Part shown: in pieces, positions 25,211 through 34,288 of the stretch
Layout: each line of letters opens with the position of its first letter
Position numbering within the stretch: position 1 is the stretch's first letter
DNA from: Dethiobacter sp.
Lineage (GTDB): Bacteria; Bacillota; Dethiobacteria; Dethiobacterales; Dethiobacteraceae
Direction: 5' to 3'
Length of the DNA: 64,000 bases
Assembly (NCBI GenBank): GCA_018333635.1
Contig: JAGXTL010000037.1
Span: forward strand, 1-64,000
Position numbers and translations under genes: made by a program
The notes under the pieces: model-generated
The model's input: the letters and a program-made list of their open reading frames with translations, nothing else
Told to the model about the DNA's origin: nothing
Database searches by the model: none

Positions 25211-26152
25211 ATGGCTACAATAAATATCCTCTATTCAACCATTAACAGAACTAATCATATTATCCGCTACGGTGAGTTTTTTAAGTGGGAAGTTCAGAAG
25301 TTGCCTGATGTGAAGGTACACATTGTGGAAGAAGACGCTCATATCGAAGCACTGATTAAAAAAATGGGCGTCAAGCCTGACTTTATTTTTTTCGACGATT
25401 TTACAAAGAACAAATTGATGTATGGGTTGGAAAAAGTGGCTTGTCCTAAGGGTGTGCTGTATTGGGATGTTCATACCACACAAGACGAATTTCAGGCATT
25501 CGTCTTAAAATATAAGATTGATCTCATTTTCTCCTTTTACCGTGATGCATTCAGCAGTTTTTTCCCTGAATTCATCAAAAAGCTGCGCTGGCTGCCAAAT
25601 CACGTATATCTGGATGAATTTAGAGATTACGGCTTACCAAAGGAGATTGATTTCTTGCTAATGGGTGCATTAAGTGACCGAATATATCCCCTGCGTACTA
25701 AGATTGCCAAAGAAATGGCCGGCATGAACGGGTTTATCCACCGCCACCATCCCGGTTATAGAAACTTTGCTTCCTTGGAAGAACAGCGCCATTTGGTTGG
25801 CATCCCTTTTGCACAAGAAATTAACAAGTCTAAAATCTTTTTCACAGATGATTCCATCTTTGGCTATCCTATTGCTAAATATTTTGAAGTTCCCGCATGC
25901 AATACTTTGCTTCTTGCCTCCGGTTCACAGGAATTGCGCGATTTAGGATTTATCGATAAGGAAACCTTTGTAGAAATCAATGCTGACAATTACCAGGAAA
26001 AAGCTTATTACTATCTGGAACATGAAAAAGAACGCCGGCAAATCGCTTTAAAAGGATATGAACTTGTCAGGGAAAAGCACTCTACAGCAGTCAGAGCCAG
26101 ACAGTTTGTCAACTATATCAGGCAATTTTTACAGGAAAAAGATTTTAGGTGA
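25211..26152 (+). CDS. CgeB-like glycosyltransferase family protein
   Basis: Cytosolic protein resembling the CgeB/glycosyltransferase family 1-2 group. The C-terminal third has the pattern of that domain: SIFGYPIAKYFEVPACNTLL, GFIDKETFVEINADN and a terminal helix ending in ARQFVNYIRQF. CgeB-type proteins modify the outermost spore surface in Bacillus; the sugar and acceptor here are unknown. The ATG at 25211 is preceded by AAAGGAG; an upstream GTG at 25187 is unlikely. About 313 residues, monocistronic with a terminator. Confidence 0.7.
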   Translation: MATINILYSTINRTNHIIRYGEFFKWEVQKLPDVKVHIVEEDAHIEALIKKMGVKPDFIFFDDFTKNKLMYGLEKVACPKGVLYWDVHTTQDEFQAFVLKYKIDLIFSFYRDAFSSFFPEFIKKLRWLPNHVYLDEFRDYGLPKEIDFLLMGALSDRIYPLRTKIAKEMAGMNGFIHRHHPGYRNFASLEEQRHLVGIPFAQEINKSKIFFTDDSIFGYPIAKYFEVPACNTLLLASGSQELRDLGFIDKETFVEINADNYQEKAYYYLEHEKERRQIALKGYELVREKHSTAVRARQFVNYIRQFLQEKDFR

Positions 26153-26171
26153 CAATAAAGAACCAGCTAGC

Positions 26172-26209
26172 CAGACCGTACCCATTTTTGCACGGTCTGT
26201 TTTATTTTT
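26172..26209 (+). terminator. terminator of the glycosyltransferase gene
   Basis: CAGACCGT/ACGGTCTG stem with a 12-base loop followed by TTTTATTTTT. Confidence 0.9.
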
Positions 26210-26236
26210 AATCCCGTCTCAAGGAGCAACAAAACT

Positions 26237-26265
26237 TTGACTTCCCTTGATTTGCTTGATACAAT
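26237..26265 (+). promoter_or_regulatory. promoter of the MntA/HepT pair
   Basis: TTGACT (26237-26242), a 17-base spacer and TACAAT (26260-26265), each five of six to the sigma-A consensus. The mntA start follows 23 bases later. Confidence 0.75.
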
Positions 26266-26288
26266 GAGGTCAAGCAGGAGGTGTTATA

Positions 26289-26717
26289 ATGTTCCAAAAC
26301 CTTAATATTGAAGATAAATTACCCTCCCTTAATGAATTTTTTTCCGCATTGCCGGACATACAAACTGTCTATTTATTTGGTTCATATGGCACAGAGTACC
26401 AGACTCCTGACAGCGATATTGATTTTGCCATCCTGTTTACCGGAGATATGCACATAAATCAAGAAGCTTTGTTACTTAACCAGTTGTCAATTGTTCTGGA
26501 CACGGATCGCGTAGACTTGCTAAACCTTAATAAAGCTCCCATTAGATTACAGTTTGCAGCCATAGCAGACGGAAGAATCATCCACGAAAAAAACTATATA
26601 GCGACCTGTAATTATATTGAGCGTGTGATCAATCTCTACCAAGACTACTCCATAACCCTCAACAAATTTTACAAAGACTACGATGCGTCTTTGAGAGAGG
26701 CATATGAGGATGGTTAA
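26289..26717 (+). CDS. MNT-type nucleotidyltransferase antitoxin (MntA family)
   Basis: Minimal nucleotidyltransferase, the antitoxin of type VII MntA/HepT modules, which in studied cases inactivates HepT by adding AMP residues to a tyrosine. The fold signature is GSYGTEYQTPDSDIDFAILF, starting at residue 31, with Asp43 and Asp45 as metal ligands. It has 142 residues and an AGGAGGTG ribosome site. It overlaps hepT by 14 bases, as expected of the pair. Confidence 0.9.
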   Translation: MFQNLNIEDKLPSLNEFFSALPDIQTVYLFGSYGTEYQTPDSDIDFAILFTGDMHINQEALLLNQLSIVLDTDRVDLLNLNKAPIRLQFAAIADGRIIHEKNYIATCNYIERVINLYQDYSITLNKFYKDYDASLREAYEDG

Positions 26718-27126
26718 TAAAGAAGTAATCAGGCAAAAAATCCAGTATATTGAGGGAAACTTGGAAAAATTGGCGATCCTGAAAGAAATGTCTCCACCGG
26801 AATTTGGGAACGACTTCCGTAACATTGAGACAGCTAAACATCTATTACAAGTTTCAATTGAGGCTATGCTTGATATTTCGAATCATATCATTGCCCGCAA
26901 TCGCTGGGGCACTCCTGTAAAAAGCGCCGACTCGTTAAAAACTTTACAGGAAAAAGGTTACTTCACTAAAGCAGAAGAAAATATCTTTGGCGGTATGATT
27001 AAATTCCGCAACCGAATTGTCCACCTATATCATAATGTTGATGAAAAGGAGGTTTACAGGATTCTCCAGGAAAATATGCAGGACTTTTTCCTGTTTATAA
27101 AAGCAATTGCTAAGAATAATCTCTAA
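26704..27126 (+). CDS. HEPN-domain toxin (HepT/DUF86 family)
   Basis: HEPN-fold RNase toxin partner of MntA. The active-site motif R-x4-H-x-Y is intact: Arg102, His107 and Tyr109 in KFRNRIVHLYHNVD. In characterised systems the tyrosine is the site of AMP addition by MntA. The 140-residue length is typical. The start may be ATG 26704 or 26710. It is followed by htpG 68 bp later. Confidence 0.88.
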   Translation: MRMVNKEVIRQKIQYIEGNLEKLAILKEMSPPEFGNDFRNIETAKHLLQVSIEAMLDISNHIIARNRWGTPVKSADSLKTLQEKGYFTKAEENIFGGMIKFRNRIVHLYHNVDEKEVYRILQENMQDFFLFIKAIAKNNL

Positions 27127-27194
27127 AAAGGTTAGCTCTCTGCAGCCAAGAGAGTTAAGCATGTCTATACATCTACTGAAGGGAGAAAATAATT

Positions 27195-29060
27195 ATGGCC
27201 AAAAAACAATTCAAAGCCGAATCAAAACGACTACTGGAACTTATGATCAACTCAATCTACACTCACAAGGAAATCTTTGTCAGGGAGCTTATCTCCAACG
27301 CCAGCGACGCTCTCGACAAAATTTACTATAGAGCCCTTACAGACGAGTCGCTCACATTTAGAAAGGAAGACTATTTCATAAAAATCACCGCCGATAAGCA
27401 AAACAGAATTCTCACCATCAGTGACACCGGCATCGGCATGAGCAAAGAAGAACTCGACGACAACCTGGGTATCATCGCTAAAAGCGGTTCCTTGGCCTTT
27501 AAAAAGGAACACGAAAGCAAAGACGGCTACGATATCATCGGCCAGTTCGGCGTAGGCTTCTATTCCGCCTTTATGGTCTCAGACACAGTCACCGTTATCT
27601 CCAAAGCCTTAGGTGCAGACGAGGCTTACAAATGGGAATCCAAAGGCATTGACGGCTACAACATTGTCCCCTGGGAAAAAGAAACATCCGGCACCGATAT
27701 CATCCTCAAAATCAAAGAAAATACCGAAGAAGAAACATACGATGATTTTCTGGAAGAGTATACTCTACGCTCCATCGTCAAAAAATACTCCGATTTCATC
27801 CGTTACCCTATCAAGATGGACATCACCACCCGCAAACGCAAGGAAGGCACCGAAGACGAATACGAAACAGTCAGCGAAGAGCAAACCGTCAACAGCATGG
27901 TCCCCATTTGGAAAAAGAACAAATCCGAGCTGACCGCCCAGGACTACGAAAATTTCTATAGCGAAAAACACTATGGCTTCGACAAACCCCTCAAGTACAT
28001 CCACATCAGCACCGACGGCGCCGTCAGCTACAACGCCATCCTCTACATTCCCGAAAAAACCCCCTACGACTTCTACAGCAAAGACTACGAAAAAGGTCTG
28101 GAGCTCTACTCCAGCGGCGTCCTCATCATGAATAAATGCGCCAACCTTTTGCCCGATTATTTCAGTTTTGTCAAAGGCATGGTTGACTCTGAAGACCTCT
28201 CCCTTAATATCTCCCGGGAAATGCTCCAGCACAACAGGCAGTTGAACCTCATCGCCAAAAACATTAAGTCCAAAATCCAAAAAGAGCTGGAAAGCCTCCT
28301 CAAAAACGAGCGGGAAAAATACAAAACCTTCTATAACTCCTTTGGCAAACAGTTAAAATACGGCATCTACAGCGACTTCGGCGCGAACAAAGACGTTCTC
28401 CAAGGCCTCCTGATGTTTTACTCATCCGCGGAGAAAAAGCTTGTTACATTGGACGAATACATCTCCCGCATGCCTGAGGAGCAAAAATATATTTACTACG
28501 CTGCCGGCGAATCCAGCGAACGCATCGAAAAACTGCCGCAGACAGAGGTAATTAAAGACAAAGGCTACGAAATCCTCTACTTCACTGACGACGTGGACGA
28601 GTTTGCCGTCAAGATGCTCTTCTCTTACAAAGAAAAAGAATTCCGTTCCGTCTCAGCCAAAGACCTAGGCATCGAGACGGAAGAAACCGATACCCCTCAG
28701 GAAACAAACCAGGAGCTCTTCGCGGAAATGAAAACTATCCTCTCAAACAAAGTAAACGATGTCCGCGCCTCTAAGCGCCTCAAAAACCACCCTGTCTGCC
28801 TCTCCAACGAAGGGGAACTCTCCATTGAAATGGAGAAAATCCTCAGCACCATGCCCAACAACCCTAACCTCAAAGCGGAAAAAGTCCTGGAAATCAACAT
28901 TAACCACAATGTCTTCAATTCCCTTAAAGAAACTTTTGAGAACGACAAAGAAAAATTCAAGCTCTATACAGAACTTCTCTACAACCAGGCTCTCCTCATC
29001 GAAGGCCTCCCAATCAGCGACCCCCTGGAGTTTACTAACAATATCTGCAAAATTATGTAA
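27195..29060 (+). CDS. htpG: molecular chaperone HtpG (Hsp90)
   Basis: ATP-dependent cytosolic chaperone. The GHKL ATPase domain is evident: [12 protein letters not shown] (about residues 35-46), [13 protein letters not shown] and [13 protein letters not shown]. The middle domain contains [15 protein letters not shown], a client and gamma-phosphate region, and a C-terminal dimerisation domain follows. The 621-residue length is normal. A AAGGGAG ribosome site precedes the ATG. No CIRCE element is seen in the 68 bases upstream. Codon use is richer in C-ending codons than its neighbours. Confidence 0.97.
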   Translation: MAKKQFKAESKRLLELMINSIYTHKEIFVRELISNASDALDKIYYRALTDESLTFRKEDYFIKITADKQNRILTISDTGIGMSKEELDDNLGIIAKSGSLAFKKEHESKDGYDIIGQFGVGFYSAFMVSDTVTVISKALGADEAYKWESKGIDGYNIVPWEKETSGTDIILKIKENTEEETYDDFLEEYTLRSIVKKYSDFIRYPIKMDITTRKRKEGTEDEYETVSEEQTVNSMVPIWKKNKSELTAQDYENFYSEKHYGFDKPLKYIHISTDGAVSYNAILYIPEKTPYDFYSKDYEKGLELYSSGVLIMNKCANLLPDYFSFVKGMVDSEDLSLNISREMLQHNRQLNLIAKNIKSKIQKELESLLKNEREKYKTFYNSFGKQLKYGIYSDFGANKDVLQGLLMFYSSAEKKLVTLDEYISRMPEEQKYIYYAAGESSERIEKLPQTEVIKDKGYEILYFTDDVDEFAVKMLFSYKEKEFRSVSAKDLGIETEETDTPQETNQELFAEMKTILSNKVNDVRASKRLKNHPVCLSNEGELSIEMEKILSTMPNNPNLKAEKVLEININHNVFNSLKETFENDKEKFKLYTELLYNQALLIEGLPISDPLEFTNNICKIM

Positions 29061-29103
29061 TAAAGAACGACACTATACCATCAATAACTGGAGGTGCAGC
29101 AAA

Positions 29104-30300
29104 ATGAAGCCTGTGGAAATCAAAAAAAATATTTACTGGTTAGGCGTTATCGACTGGAATGTACGCTATTTTCACGGAGCTACCTATTCTACGCACCGTG
29201 GCACAACTTACAACTCTTATCTGCTCCTTGATGAACAGCCCACTTTGGTTGATACTGTTTATACTCCTTTTGCCGCTGAATTGCTGGCAAGTATTAGCAC
29301 ATTAGTCGACCCCAAGGAAATTAAATATGTGGTTATTAACCATGTGGAAGTTGACCATGCGGGGTCACTGCCTGACATCATGGCCGCCGCGCCAAATGCT
29401 ACTATTATCTGTTCAGCTAAAGCTGCGCCGGTGATTGACCGCTATTTTAACAGCAGCTGGAAAAAAATAATTGTCAAAACAGGCGATACTTTATCTATCG
29501 GCAGAAATACTCTCAGCTTTGTGGAAGCACCCATGCTGCACTGGCCTGATAGCATGTTTACTTATCTTGCGGCAGAAAAATTGCTCCTGCCTAATGATGC
29601 TTTCGGACAGCACTTGGCCGCCTCCACCCGTTATGATGACGACACTGATCTGGCTGTAATGATGCAAGAAGCAAAGAAATATTATGCAAATATCTTATTG
29701 CCCTTTGGCCCTCTCATTCTGAAAAAAATAGATGAAATAATCAAAATGGGTCTGGAGATTGAAATGATTGCCCCCAGCCACGGGAACATCTGGCGTAAAG
29801 ATCCGGGGATAATTATTAAAGCCTATTTAGACTGGGCAGCAGGCAAACATCAAAAGAAAGCAGTTGTAGTTTATGAAACCATCTGGGGCAGTACGGCAAA
29901 AATGGCTCACTCAATTCTTGAGGGCTTAGTGGATGGCGGCATGGAAGCAAAACTCTACAAAATATCCGAGAGCGACGCCAGTGATGTCATTGCTGAAATA
30001 CTTGATGCAGAGCTGGTGGTAGTAGGCTCTTCTACCATGAACCGCGATTTTCTGCCAAAACTATCCCCTTTCCTGGATGACCTTACAGGACTAAAGCCTA
30101 AAAAGAAGCGGGCTGCCTTATTTGCCTCCTCCGGCTGGAGCGGCGGCGCCATAGAACAGATGACTGCCCGCATCCGAAAAGCCGGGTTCAGTCTGGCTGA
30201 AACCGATATGCTGGAAATCTTTTGGACGCCGCACCCGGAAGACATTCTGCAGTGTCAGGAATTTGGGCGGCGCTTAGCCGCCGGCTATCAATCGGAATAG
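29104..30300 (+). CDS. flavodiiron protein (FprA type)
   Basis: Non-haem diiron plus FMN enzyme that reduces O2 to water or NO to N2O, protecting anaerobes. The N-terminal beta-lactamase-like domain has the diiron ligands His80, Glu82, Asp84 and His85 in NHVEVDHAGSLPD, then MLHWPDSM, LLPNDAFGQH and APSHGNIWR. A flavodoxin domain starts near residue 255 (VVVYETIWGSTAKMA). The start is ATG 29104 with GGAGGTG upstream. 398 residues, no rubredoxin fusion. It follows htpG by 43 bp. Confidence 0.94.
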   Translation: MKPVEIKKNIYWLGVIDWNVRYFHGATYSTHRGTTYNSYLLLDEQPTLVDTVYTPFAAELLASISTLVDPKEIKYVVINHVEVDHAGSLPDIMAAAPNATIICSAKAAPVIDRYFNSSWKKIIVKTGDTLSIGRNTLSFVEAPMLHWPDSMFTYLAAEKLLLPNDAFGQHLAASTRYDDDTDLAVMMQEAKKYYANILLPFGPLILKKIDEIIKMGLEIEMIAPSHGNIWRKDPGIIIKAYLDWAAGKHQKKAVVVYETIWGSTAKMAHSILEGLVDGGMEAKLYKISESDASDVIAEILDAELVVVGSSTMNRDFLPKLSPFLDDLTGLKPKKKRAALFASSGWSGGAIEQMTARIRKAGFSLAETDMLEIFWTPHPEDILQCQEFGRRLAAGYQSE

Positions 30301-30336
30301 CGCTTCGTGTTTTCTATCAACTTACGCGTCTTGCAG

Positions 30337-30579
30337 GGCGGGTTTGAAACCCGCCAGATAGAGAGTCCCCCTGCGACACTCCCCCATTACGTCGGAAACA
30401 ATAATAATTTCCTGCTACAAAAATTCCCCTCCCCTGGAGGGGTGCCCGCAAGGGCGGGGTGGTCGCGTGGACGAGTGGGACAAATCACCTGTCCCCCTGT
30501 CACATCCAAAAATTCCCCTCCCCTGGAGGGGTGCCCGCAAGGGCGGGGTGGTCGCGTGGGACAAATCACCTGTCCCCCT
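30337..30579. repeat. cluster of GC-rich hairpin repeats
   Basis: After a hairpin at 30337-30355 (GGCGGGTTT and its complement) come two copies of a 53-base repeat at 30418-30470 and 30507-30559. Each folds as CCCCTCC/GGAGGGG and GCCC/GGGC and is followed by a 21-base module containing GGGACA/TGTCCC. The pair lies between convergent genes (flavodiiron protein and the RelE-like toxin). It looks like a dispersed intergenic element, with no coding potential. Confidence 0.8.
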
Positions 30580-30586
30580 AAAGGCA

Positions 30587-30913
30587 CTATTCGTTTGGAT
30601 TAAATAACTCACGGAGATAATCCCGGCGGCCATGTAGTATTCTGTGTATAATGATAAGATCATTAACTATGCGATAAAAAACTAAATATGGTTTAATTAC
30701 AATTAAGCGGTAGCCTGCTTGAATAATTGAATATTCATCTTCAGGCAAAACTGAGCCCAGATTAGGAAAGCTTTCAAGCTTTCTAATTTCTCTGTCTAAC
30801 TTATCCAAAATAAACTCAGCTGCACCAAAATTATCCTGAGAAATGTATGAAAAGATTTCATCCATATCGTCAACAGCTGCCGGGGAATACTTAATTTTGC
30901 TTTTTGACCGCAT
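30587..30913 (-). CDS. RelE/ParE-type toxin
   Basis: Small toxin of the RelE/ParE fold. The 108 residues begin MRSKSKIKYSPAAVDDMDEIF and end in the YRLIVIKPYLVFYRIVND, IIIHRILHGRRDY pattern that is typical of the group. I place the start at ATG 30913, eight bases after AGGAG; a longer reading from 30949 is improbable. It overlaps the antitoxin gene by 23 bases. Whether it targets ribosome-bound mRNA or gyrase cannot be told by reading. Confidence 0.88.
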   Translation of the reverse strand: MRSKSKIKYSPAAVDDMDEIFSYISQDNFGAAEFILDKLDREIRKLESFPNLGSVLPEDEYSIIQAGYRLIVIKPYLVFYRIVNDLIIIHRILHGRRDYLRELFNPNE

Positions 30914-31169
30914 TAATCTTTCTCCTAAGCCTTGTGATAACTTCATCATGTTCTAGAAGCTCGGCACCTTCAGAGATTTGTTTTTCCGCAACCATAAGTT
31001 TAGATTGCAATTGAAAGCGGGCATTCATGCGGCGATATGACTCATAGCTCATAACAACCAGGTCGGCTTCACCATTGCGGGTAAGAATAATCGGCTCATC
31101 AATTTCATGACAAAGTTTTGAGAAACCATTATAATCTTGCCGTATTGCTGTTGATGGTTTAATCTTCAT
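30891..31169 (-). CDS. Phd/YefM-type antitoxin
   Basis: DNA-binding antitoxin partner of the RelE/ParE toxin. It begins MKIKPSTAIRQDYNGFSKLC and has PIILTRNGEADLVVMSYESY, the Phd/YefM core, with a helical C-terminal tail that would wrap the toxin. About 92 residues; start ATG 31169, eight bases from GAGG. A palindrome overlying the promoter at 31202-31220 is a likely autoregulatory operator. Confidence 0.9.
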   Translation of the reverse strand: MKIKPSTAIRQDYNGFSKLCHEIDEPIILTRNGEADLVVMSYESYRRMNARFQLQSKLMVAEKQISEGAELLEHDEVITRLRRKINAVKKQN

Positions 31170-31201
31170 CGCTAACACCTCACTATCAATATTCTGACTA
31201 T

Positions 31202-31220
31202 ATTATAACATGTTTATAAT
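31202..31220 (-). promoter_or_regulatory. palindromic operator over the -10 of the antitoxin promoter
   Basis: ATTATAA, five bases, TTATAAT: a perfect 7-bp inverted repeat. On the minus strand the -10 TATAAT lies at 31202-31207, so binding by the antitoxin would block the promoter. The -35 region is weak. Confidence 0.5.
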
Positions 31221-31233
31221 CAAATACACAATG

Positions 31234-31267
31234 AAAGATGCCTCAAATATTACTTTGAGACATCTTT
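31234..31267. repeat. long imperfect hairpin upstream of the antitoxin promoter
   Basis: AAAGATG/CATCTTT (7 bp) and CTCAAA/TTTGAG (6 bp) separated by one C-A mismatch, six-base loop. It lies between the FmdB-type gene and the toxin-antitoxin promoter and may end the FmdB transcript, though no clear T tract follows. Confidence 0.45.
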
Positions 31268-31303
31268 GAGTAGTGTTTAGTCGCAGCACAAACAATCTGA
31301 CAT

Positions 31304-31323
31304 CAAAACCTGACCAGGTTTTG
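31304..31323. repeat. hairpin downstream of the FmdB-type gene
   Basis: Perfect 8-bp stem CAAAACCT/AGGTTTTG with a four-base loop, 13 bases after the FmdB-type stop codon. No T tract follows on the minus strand, so a terminator role is uncertain. Confidence 0.45.
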
Positions 31324-31335
31324 GTAGGCTTAACC

Positions 31336-31551
31336 TCAGCCAAAGCCGAAACGTTTTGATGGGCATGAATCACTTTGTGCACAAGAGTCGCTTTTGCTGC
31401 TCTTGCCTGCTTTACTCACATTCACAGTATAGACTTCCTGCAAATCACCGCACATACATTGGGGGCAGGAGACATTTGCTTTCTGCTCACTAGGCAGCAT
31501 CACTTCAAAGCGGTTAGCACACTGCTTGCATGTAAATTCATATGTTGGCAT
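31336..31551 (-). CDS. FmdB-type zinc ribbon protein
   Basis: Small zinc ribbon protein of the FmdB/CxxC_CxxC_SSSS family. MPTYEFTCKQCANRFEVMLP at the start and SCPQC further on give the Cys8-x2-Cys11 and Cys29-x2-Cys32 pairs, with a Ser/Cys-rich tail. About 71 residues. The start is ATG 31551, seven bases after AAGGAGG; the longer reading from 31596 is rejected. Role unknown; it lies 71 bp downstream of tkt. Confidence 0.88.
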   Translation of the reverse strand: MPTYEFTCKQCANRFEVMLPSEQKANVSCPQCMCGDLQEVYTVNVSKAGKSSKSDSCAQSDSCPSKRFGFG

Positions 31552-31622
31552 TTCAAAACCTCCTTGCCTTCTATCTTGCCCAAGCGCCAACAACATACAC
31601 CGGCTTCTTCGGCCTGTCAGGC

Positions 31623-33611
31623 TCAGCGCCCAAGCAGTTGCCGTGCGCGTGCTGCTACATTCTCTACTGTAAAGCCAAATTTCTCCATCAGTACTTCACC
31701 GGGAGCAGAAGCGCCAAAGTGGTCGATGGCAACAATGGCACCCTCACTGCCGCTAAAACGTTCCCACCCCATAGGATGAGCCGCCTCCACCACCAGACGT
31801 TTTTTTATGTCTGACGGCAAGACTTCCGCGCGGTATGAGGCGGGCTGTGCCATAAACAACTCCCAGCTGATCATGCTGACTACCCTGACTTCTACCCCTT
31901 CGGCCTGCAGTACTTTCTTTGCCTGCAGCGCCAACTCCACCTCAGAACCGCTGGCCATAATAATTAACTCAGGCGCCACGCCTGCTTCCCGCTCTAAAAT
32001 GTAGCCGCCTTTTAGCGCATCAATGCCGGTCGCCGGTAGTTGCGGCAGGTTTTGCCGTGTCAGCACTAAGGCGGTAGGGCCATCGGTGCGGCTAAGGGCA
32101 TGAAGCCACGCAACAGCTGTCTCACGACCGTCCGCAGGGCGGAGGACATGAAGATTAGGGATAGAACGCATATTGGCAAGCTGCTCAATTGGTTGGTGGG
32201 TCGGACCATCCTCCCCTACCCCGATGCTGTCATGGGTAAAGACGTATACCACCGGCTGCCGCATCAAAGCAGCCAGCCGCACCGACGGCTTCATGTAGTC
32301 AAAGAAAGCTAAGAAGGTGGCGCCGTAAGGCCGGAAGCCGCCGTAAAGCGCCAGGCCAGACAGGACTGCCGCCATACAGTGCTCGCGTACGCCAAAGAAC
32401 AGATTGTTTCCTTTACGGTTCTCAGCCTGGAAATCACCCAGACCTAAAAGATAAGTTTTAGTGGATGCGTTTAGGTCGGCAGAACCGCCCAACAAATTTG
32501 GCAGGTATTTAGCCAAAACCTGCATCACCTGACCTGAAGCAGCACGGGTAGCCATGGGCTTATCAAAAGCCCACAATGCTTTGTCCTCCTGCAAAGCAGC
32601 CGGCAGGCTCCGTTCATGCCAAGCATCCCAACGTGCCGCATCTTCCGGATACTTGCTGCGGTAGGCCGCAAACAACTTGTCCCACGCTTCTTTGACGCCG
32701 GCCAGCCTTGTTCGCAGTTCCGTAAAATGTGCCCGCACTTCAGGCGGCACATAGAAAGTCTGCTCCTGCGGCCAGCCCAGGTTCTCTTTTGTCATGCGCA
32801 CTTCAGCCGCGCCAAGTGGAGCGCCGTGAGCCTCCGCACTATTCTGTTTGTTAGGGCTGCCAAAGCCGATGGCCGTCCGCACTAAGATGAGTGAGGGACT
32901 GGATTTGTCAGCCTTTGCTGCTGTGATGGCGGCAGCAATTTGTTCTGTAGCAGTACCATCTGCAACCCTCAGCACTTGCCAGCCGTATGCTTCAAACCGC
33001 CTGCCCACATCTTCCGTAAAAGCCAGTTCAGTTCTGCCGTCAATAGTGATTTGGTTGTCATCATAGAGGCAAATCAGCCTGCCGAGCTTTAAATGTCCGG
33101 CCAAAGATGCCGCCTCGGCTGTAACGCCTTCCATCATGCAACCATCGCCAACATAAACATAGGTGAAGTGATCAACAAGCGGAAAATCAGGTTTATTAAA
33201 CTCGGCTGCTAACCGCTCCTCAGCAATAGCCATGCCCACAGCATTGGCAAACCCCTGTCCAAGCGGGCCCGTGGTAGTCTCCACCCCCACTGTATGACCG
33301 TGCTCCGGATGTCCCGGCGTCTTGCTTCCCCACTGGCGAAAGTTTTTTAGTTCCTCCAAAGGCAGCTCATAGCCGCATAAATGAAGCAGCGCATACAAAA
33401 GCATGGAACCATGTCCGGCAGACAAGACAAAGCGATCGCGATTTGGCCACGTCGGCTCGCTGCTGCAATGCTGCATAAATTGTGTCCAGAGGGTATAGGC
33501 CATTGGTGCACCGCCCATTGGCAAACCAGGATGTCCTGAATTTGCAGCCTCCACCGCATCCACTGCTAAAAAGCGGATTGTATTAATGGCCATTTCCTGA
33601 ACTTTTGACAA
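31623..33611 (-). CDS. tkt: transketolase
   Basis: Thiamine-diphosphate enzyme of the non-oxidative pentose phosphate pathway. Features: [19 protein letters not shown] near residue 24, VGDGCMMEG in the TPP fold, [19 protein letters not shown] and the C-terminal domain with [10 protein letters not shown]. About 662 residues from TTG 33611, seven bases after GGGAGG; this is family length, and a longer reading from 33686 is rejected. A TATAAA/TTGTTT promoter-like pair lies near 33655-33682. Confidence 0.96.
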   Translation of the reverse strand: MSKVQEMAINTIRFLAVDAVEAANSGHPGLPMGGAPMAYTLWTQFMQHCSSEPTWPNRDRFVLSAGHGSMLLYALLHLCGYELPLEELKNFRQWGSKTPGHPEHGHTVGVETTTGPLGQGFANAVGMAIAEERLAAEFNKPDFPLVDHFTYVYVGDGCMMEGVTAEAASLAGHLKLGRLICLYDDNQITIDGRTELAFTEDVGRRFEAYGWQVLRVADGTATEQIAAAITAAKADKSSPSLILVRTAIGFGSPNKQNSAEAHGAPLGAAEVRMTKENLGWPQEQTFYVPPEVRAHFTELRTRLAGVKEAWDKLFAAYRSKYPEDAARWDAWHERSLPAALQEDKALWAFDKPMATRAASGQVMQVLAKYLPNLLGGSADLNASTKTYLLGLGDFQAENRKGNNLFFGVREHCMAAVLSGLALYGGFRPYGATFLAFFDYMKPSVRLAALMRQPVVYVFTHDSIGVGEDGPTHQPIEQLANMRSIPNLHVLRPADGRETAVAWLHALSRTDGPTALVLTRQNLPQLPATGIDALKGGYILEREAGVAPELIIMASGSEVELALQAKKVLQAEGVEVRVVSMISWELFMAQPASYRAEVLPSDIKKRLVVEAAHPMGWERFSGSEGAIVAIDHFGASAPGEVLMEKFGFTVENVAARARQLLGR

Positions 33612-33654
33612 AATTATCCCTCCCGGAAAAATTAAAAACCTCTCTTCCTCATAT

Positions 33655-33682
33655 TTTATATAATTTTGTCTAAAAAAAACAA
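33655..33682 (-). promoter_or_regulatory. candidate promoter of tkt
   Basis: On the minus strand TTGTTT (33677-33682) and TATAAA (33655-33660) are 16 bases apart, just after the stop of the upstream flavoprotein gene. Confidence 0.4.
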
Positions 33683-33692
33683 GCACTTATTT

Positions 33693-34262
33693 TTATTTTC
33701 GTATCTTTAGGATTAACTTTGCCACGTTTTCAGCGAAACGTTCTGCGGTGCGGACTCCTTCTTCATCCTCAAGCGCTTCCCCCGGAGCTTTGCCAAAGAG
33801 CATATTCCAATAGGTAGAGCCGGGGACGATCATTTCATTAATCAAGTAAAACATCAGCATCTCCTGGATGGTAGCGGTCGCTCCGCCGCGACGGTTAATT
33901 GCGATAGGTCCGCCCACTTTCCAGGAGAGAAACTTATCACCATTATATGAGAGCATGCCAATTCGCTGCAGCAGATTCATTAGGTCGCCGCGGGCAGTAC
34001 CGAAATAGACAGGCGTACCGACAATAAACCCTTCGGCTTTTCTGACTTTCTCAGCAATAGAATTTAGTTCATCGTCCAGCACGCAAACACCCTTGCCAAC
34101 ACATTTTCTGCAGGCGATACAGGCCTCGATCTTTTTCCCGGCTAAAGAGACGATTTCAGCAGTCAAACCTAGCTCTCTGATTTTTAAGGCACATTTTTCC
34201 ATTACCATGATTGTATTTCCTTCTAGTTTGGGACTGCCGGAGATTAACAAAACTTCCGCCAT
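33693..34262 (-). CDS. iron-sulfur flavoprotein, NADPH-dependent FMN reductase family
   Basis: Flavodoxin-fold protein starting MAEVLLISGSPKLEGNT, with the FMN phosphate loop in SGSPKLEGNT. The cysteine set in CIACRKCVGKGVC (C-x2-C-x2-C-x5-C) matches the compact motif of iron-sulfur flavoproteins, which carry a 4Fe-4S cluster beside FMN and transfer electrons in anaerobes. About 189 residues from ATG 34262. It lies 26 bp after the ABC-F gene. Electron donor and acceptor are unknown. Confidence 0.85.
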   Translation of the reverse strand: MAEVLLISGSPKLEGNTIMVMEKCALKIRELGLTAEIVSLAGKKIEACIACRKCVGKGVCVLDDELNSIAEKVRKAEGFIVGTPVYFGTARGDLMNLLQRIGMLSYNGDKFLSWKVGGPIAINRRGGATATIQEMLMFYLINEMIVPGSTYWNMLFGKAPGEALEDEEGVRTAERFAENVAKLILKIRK

Positions 34263-34288
34263 AAAATTCACATCCTTCTTTGATATTA

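Noticed and set aside
26547-26841. Minus-strand frames antisense to MntA/HepT
   Set aside because: Shadows of two genes with intact active-site motifs on the plus strand.
28759-29103. Upstream in-frame extension of the flavodiiron protein into htpG
   Set aside because: The extension is an out-of-frame reading of htpG; ATG 29104 has a strong ribosome site and gives the usual N-terminus.
30418-30579. CRISPR array
   Set aside because: Only two repeat copies of 53 bases with internal hairpins, no regular spacers and no cas genes.
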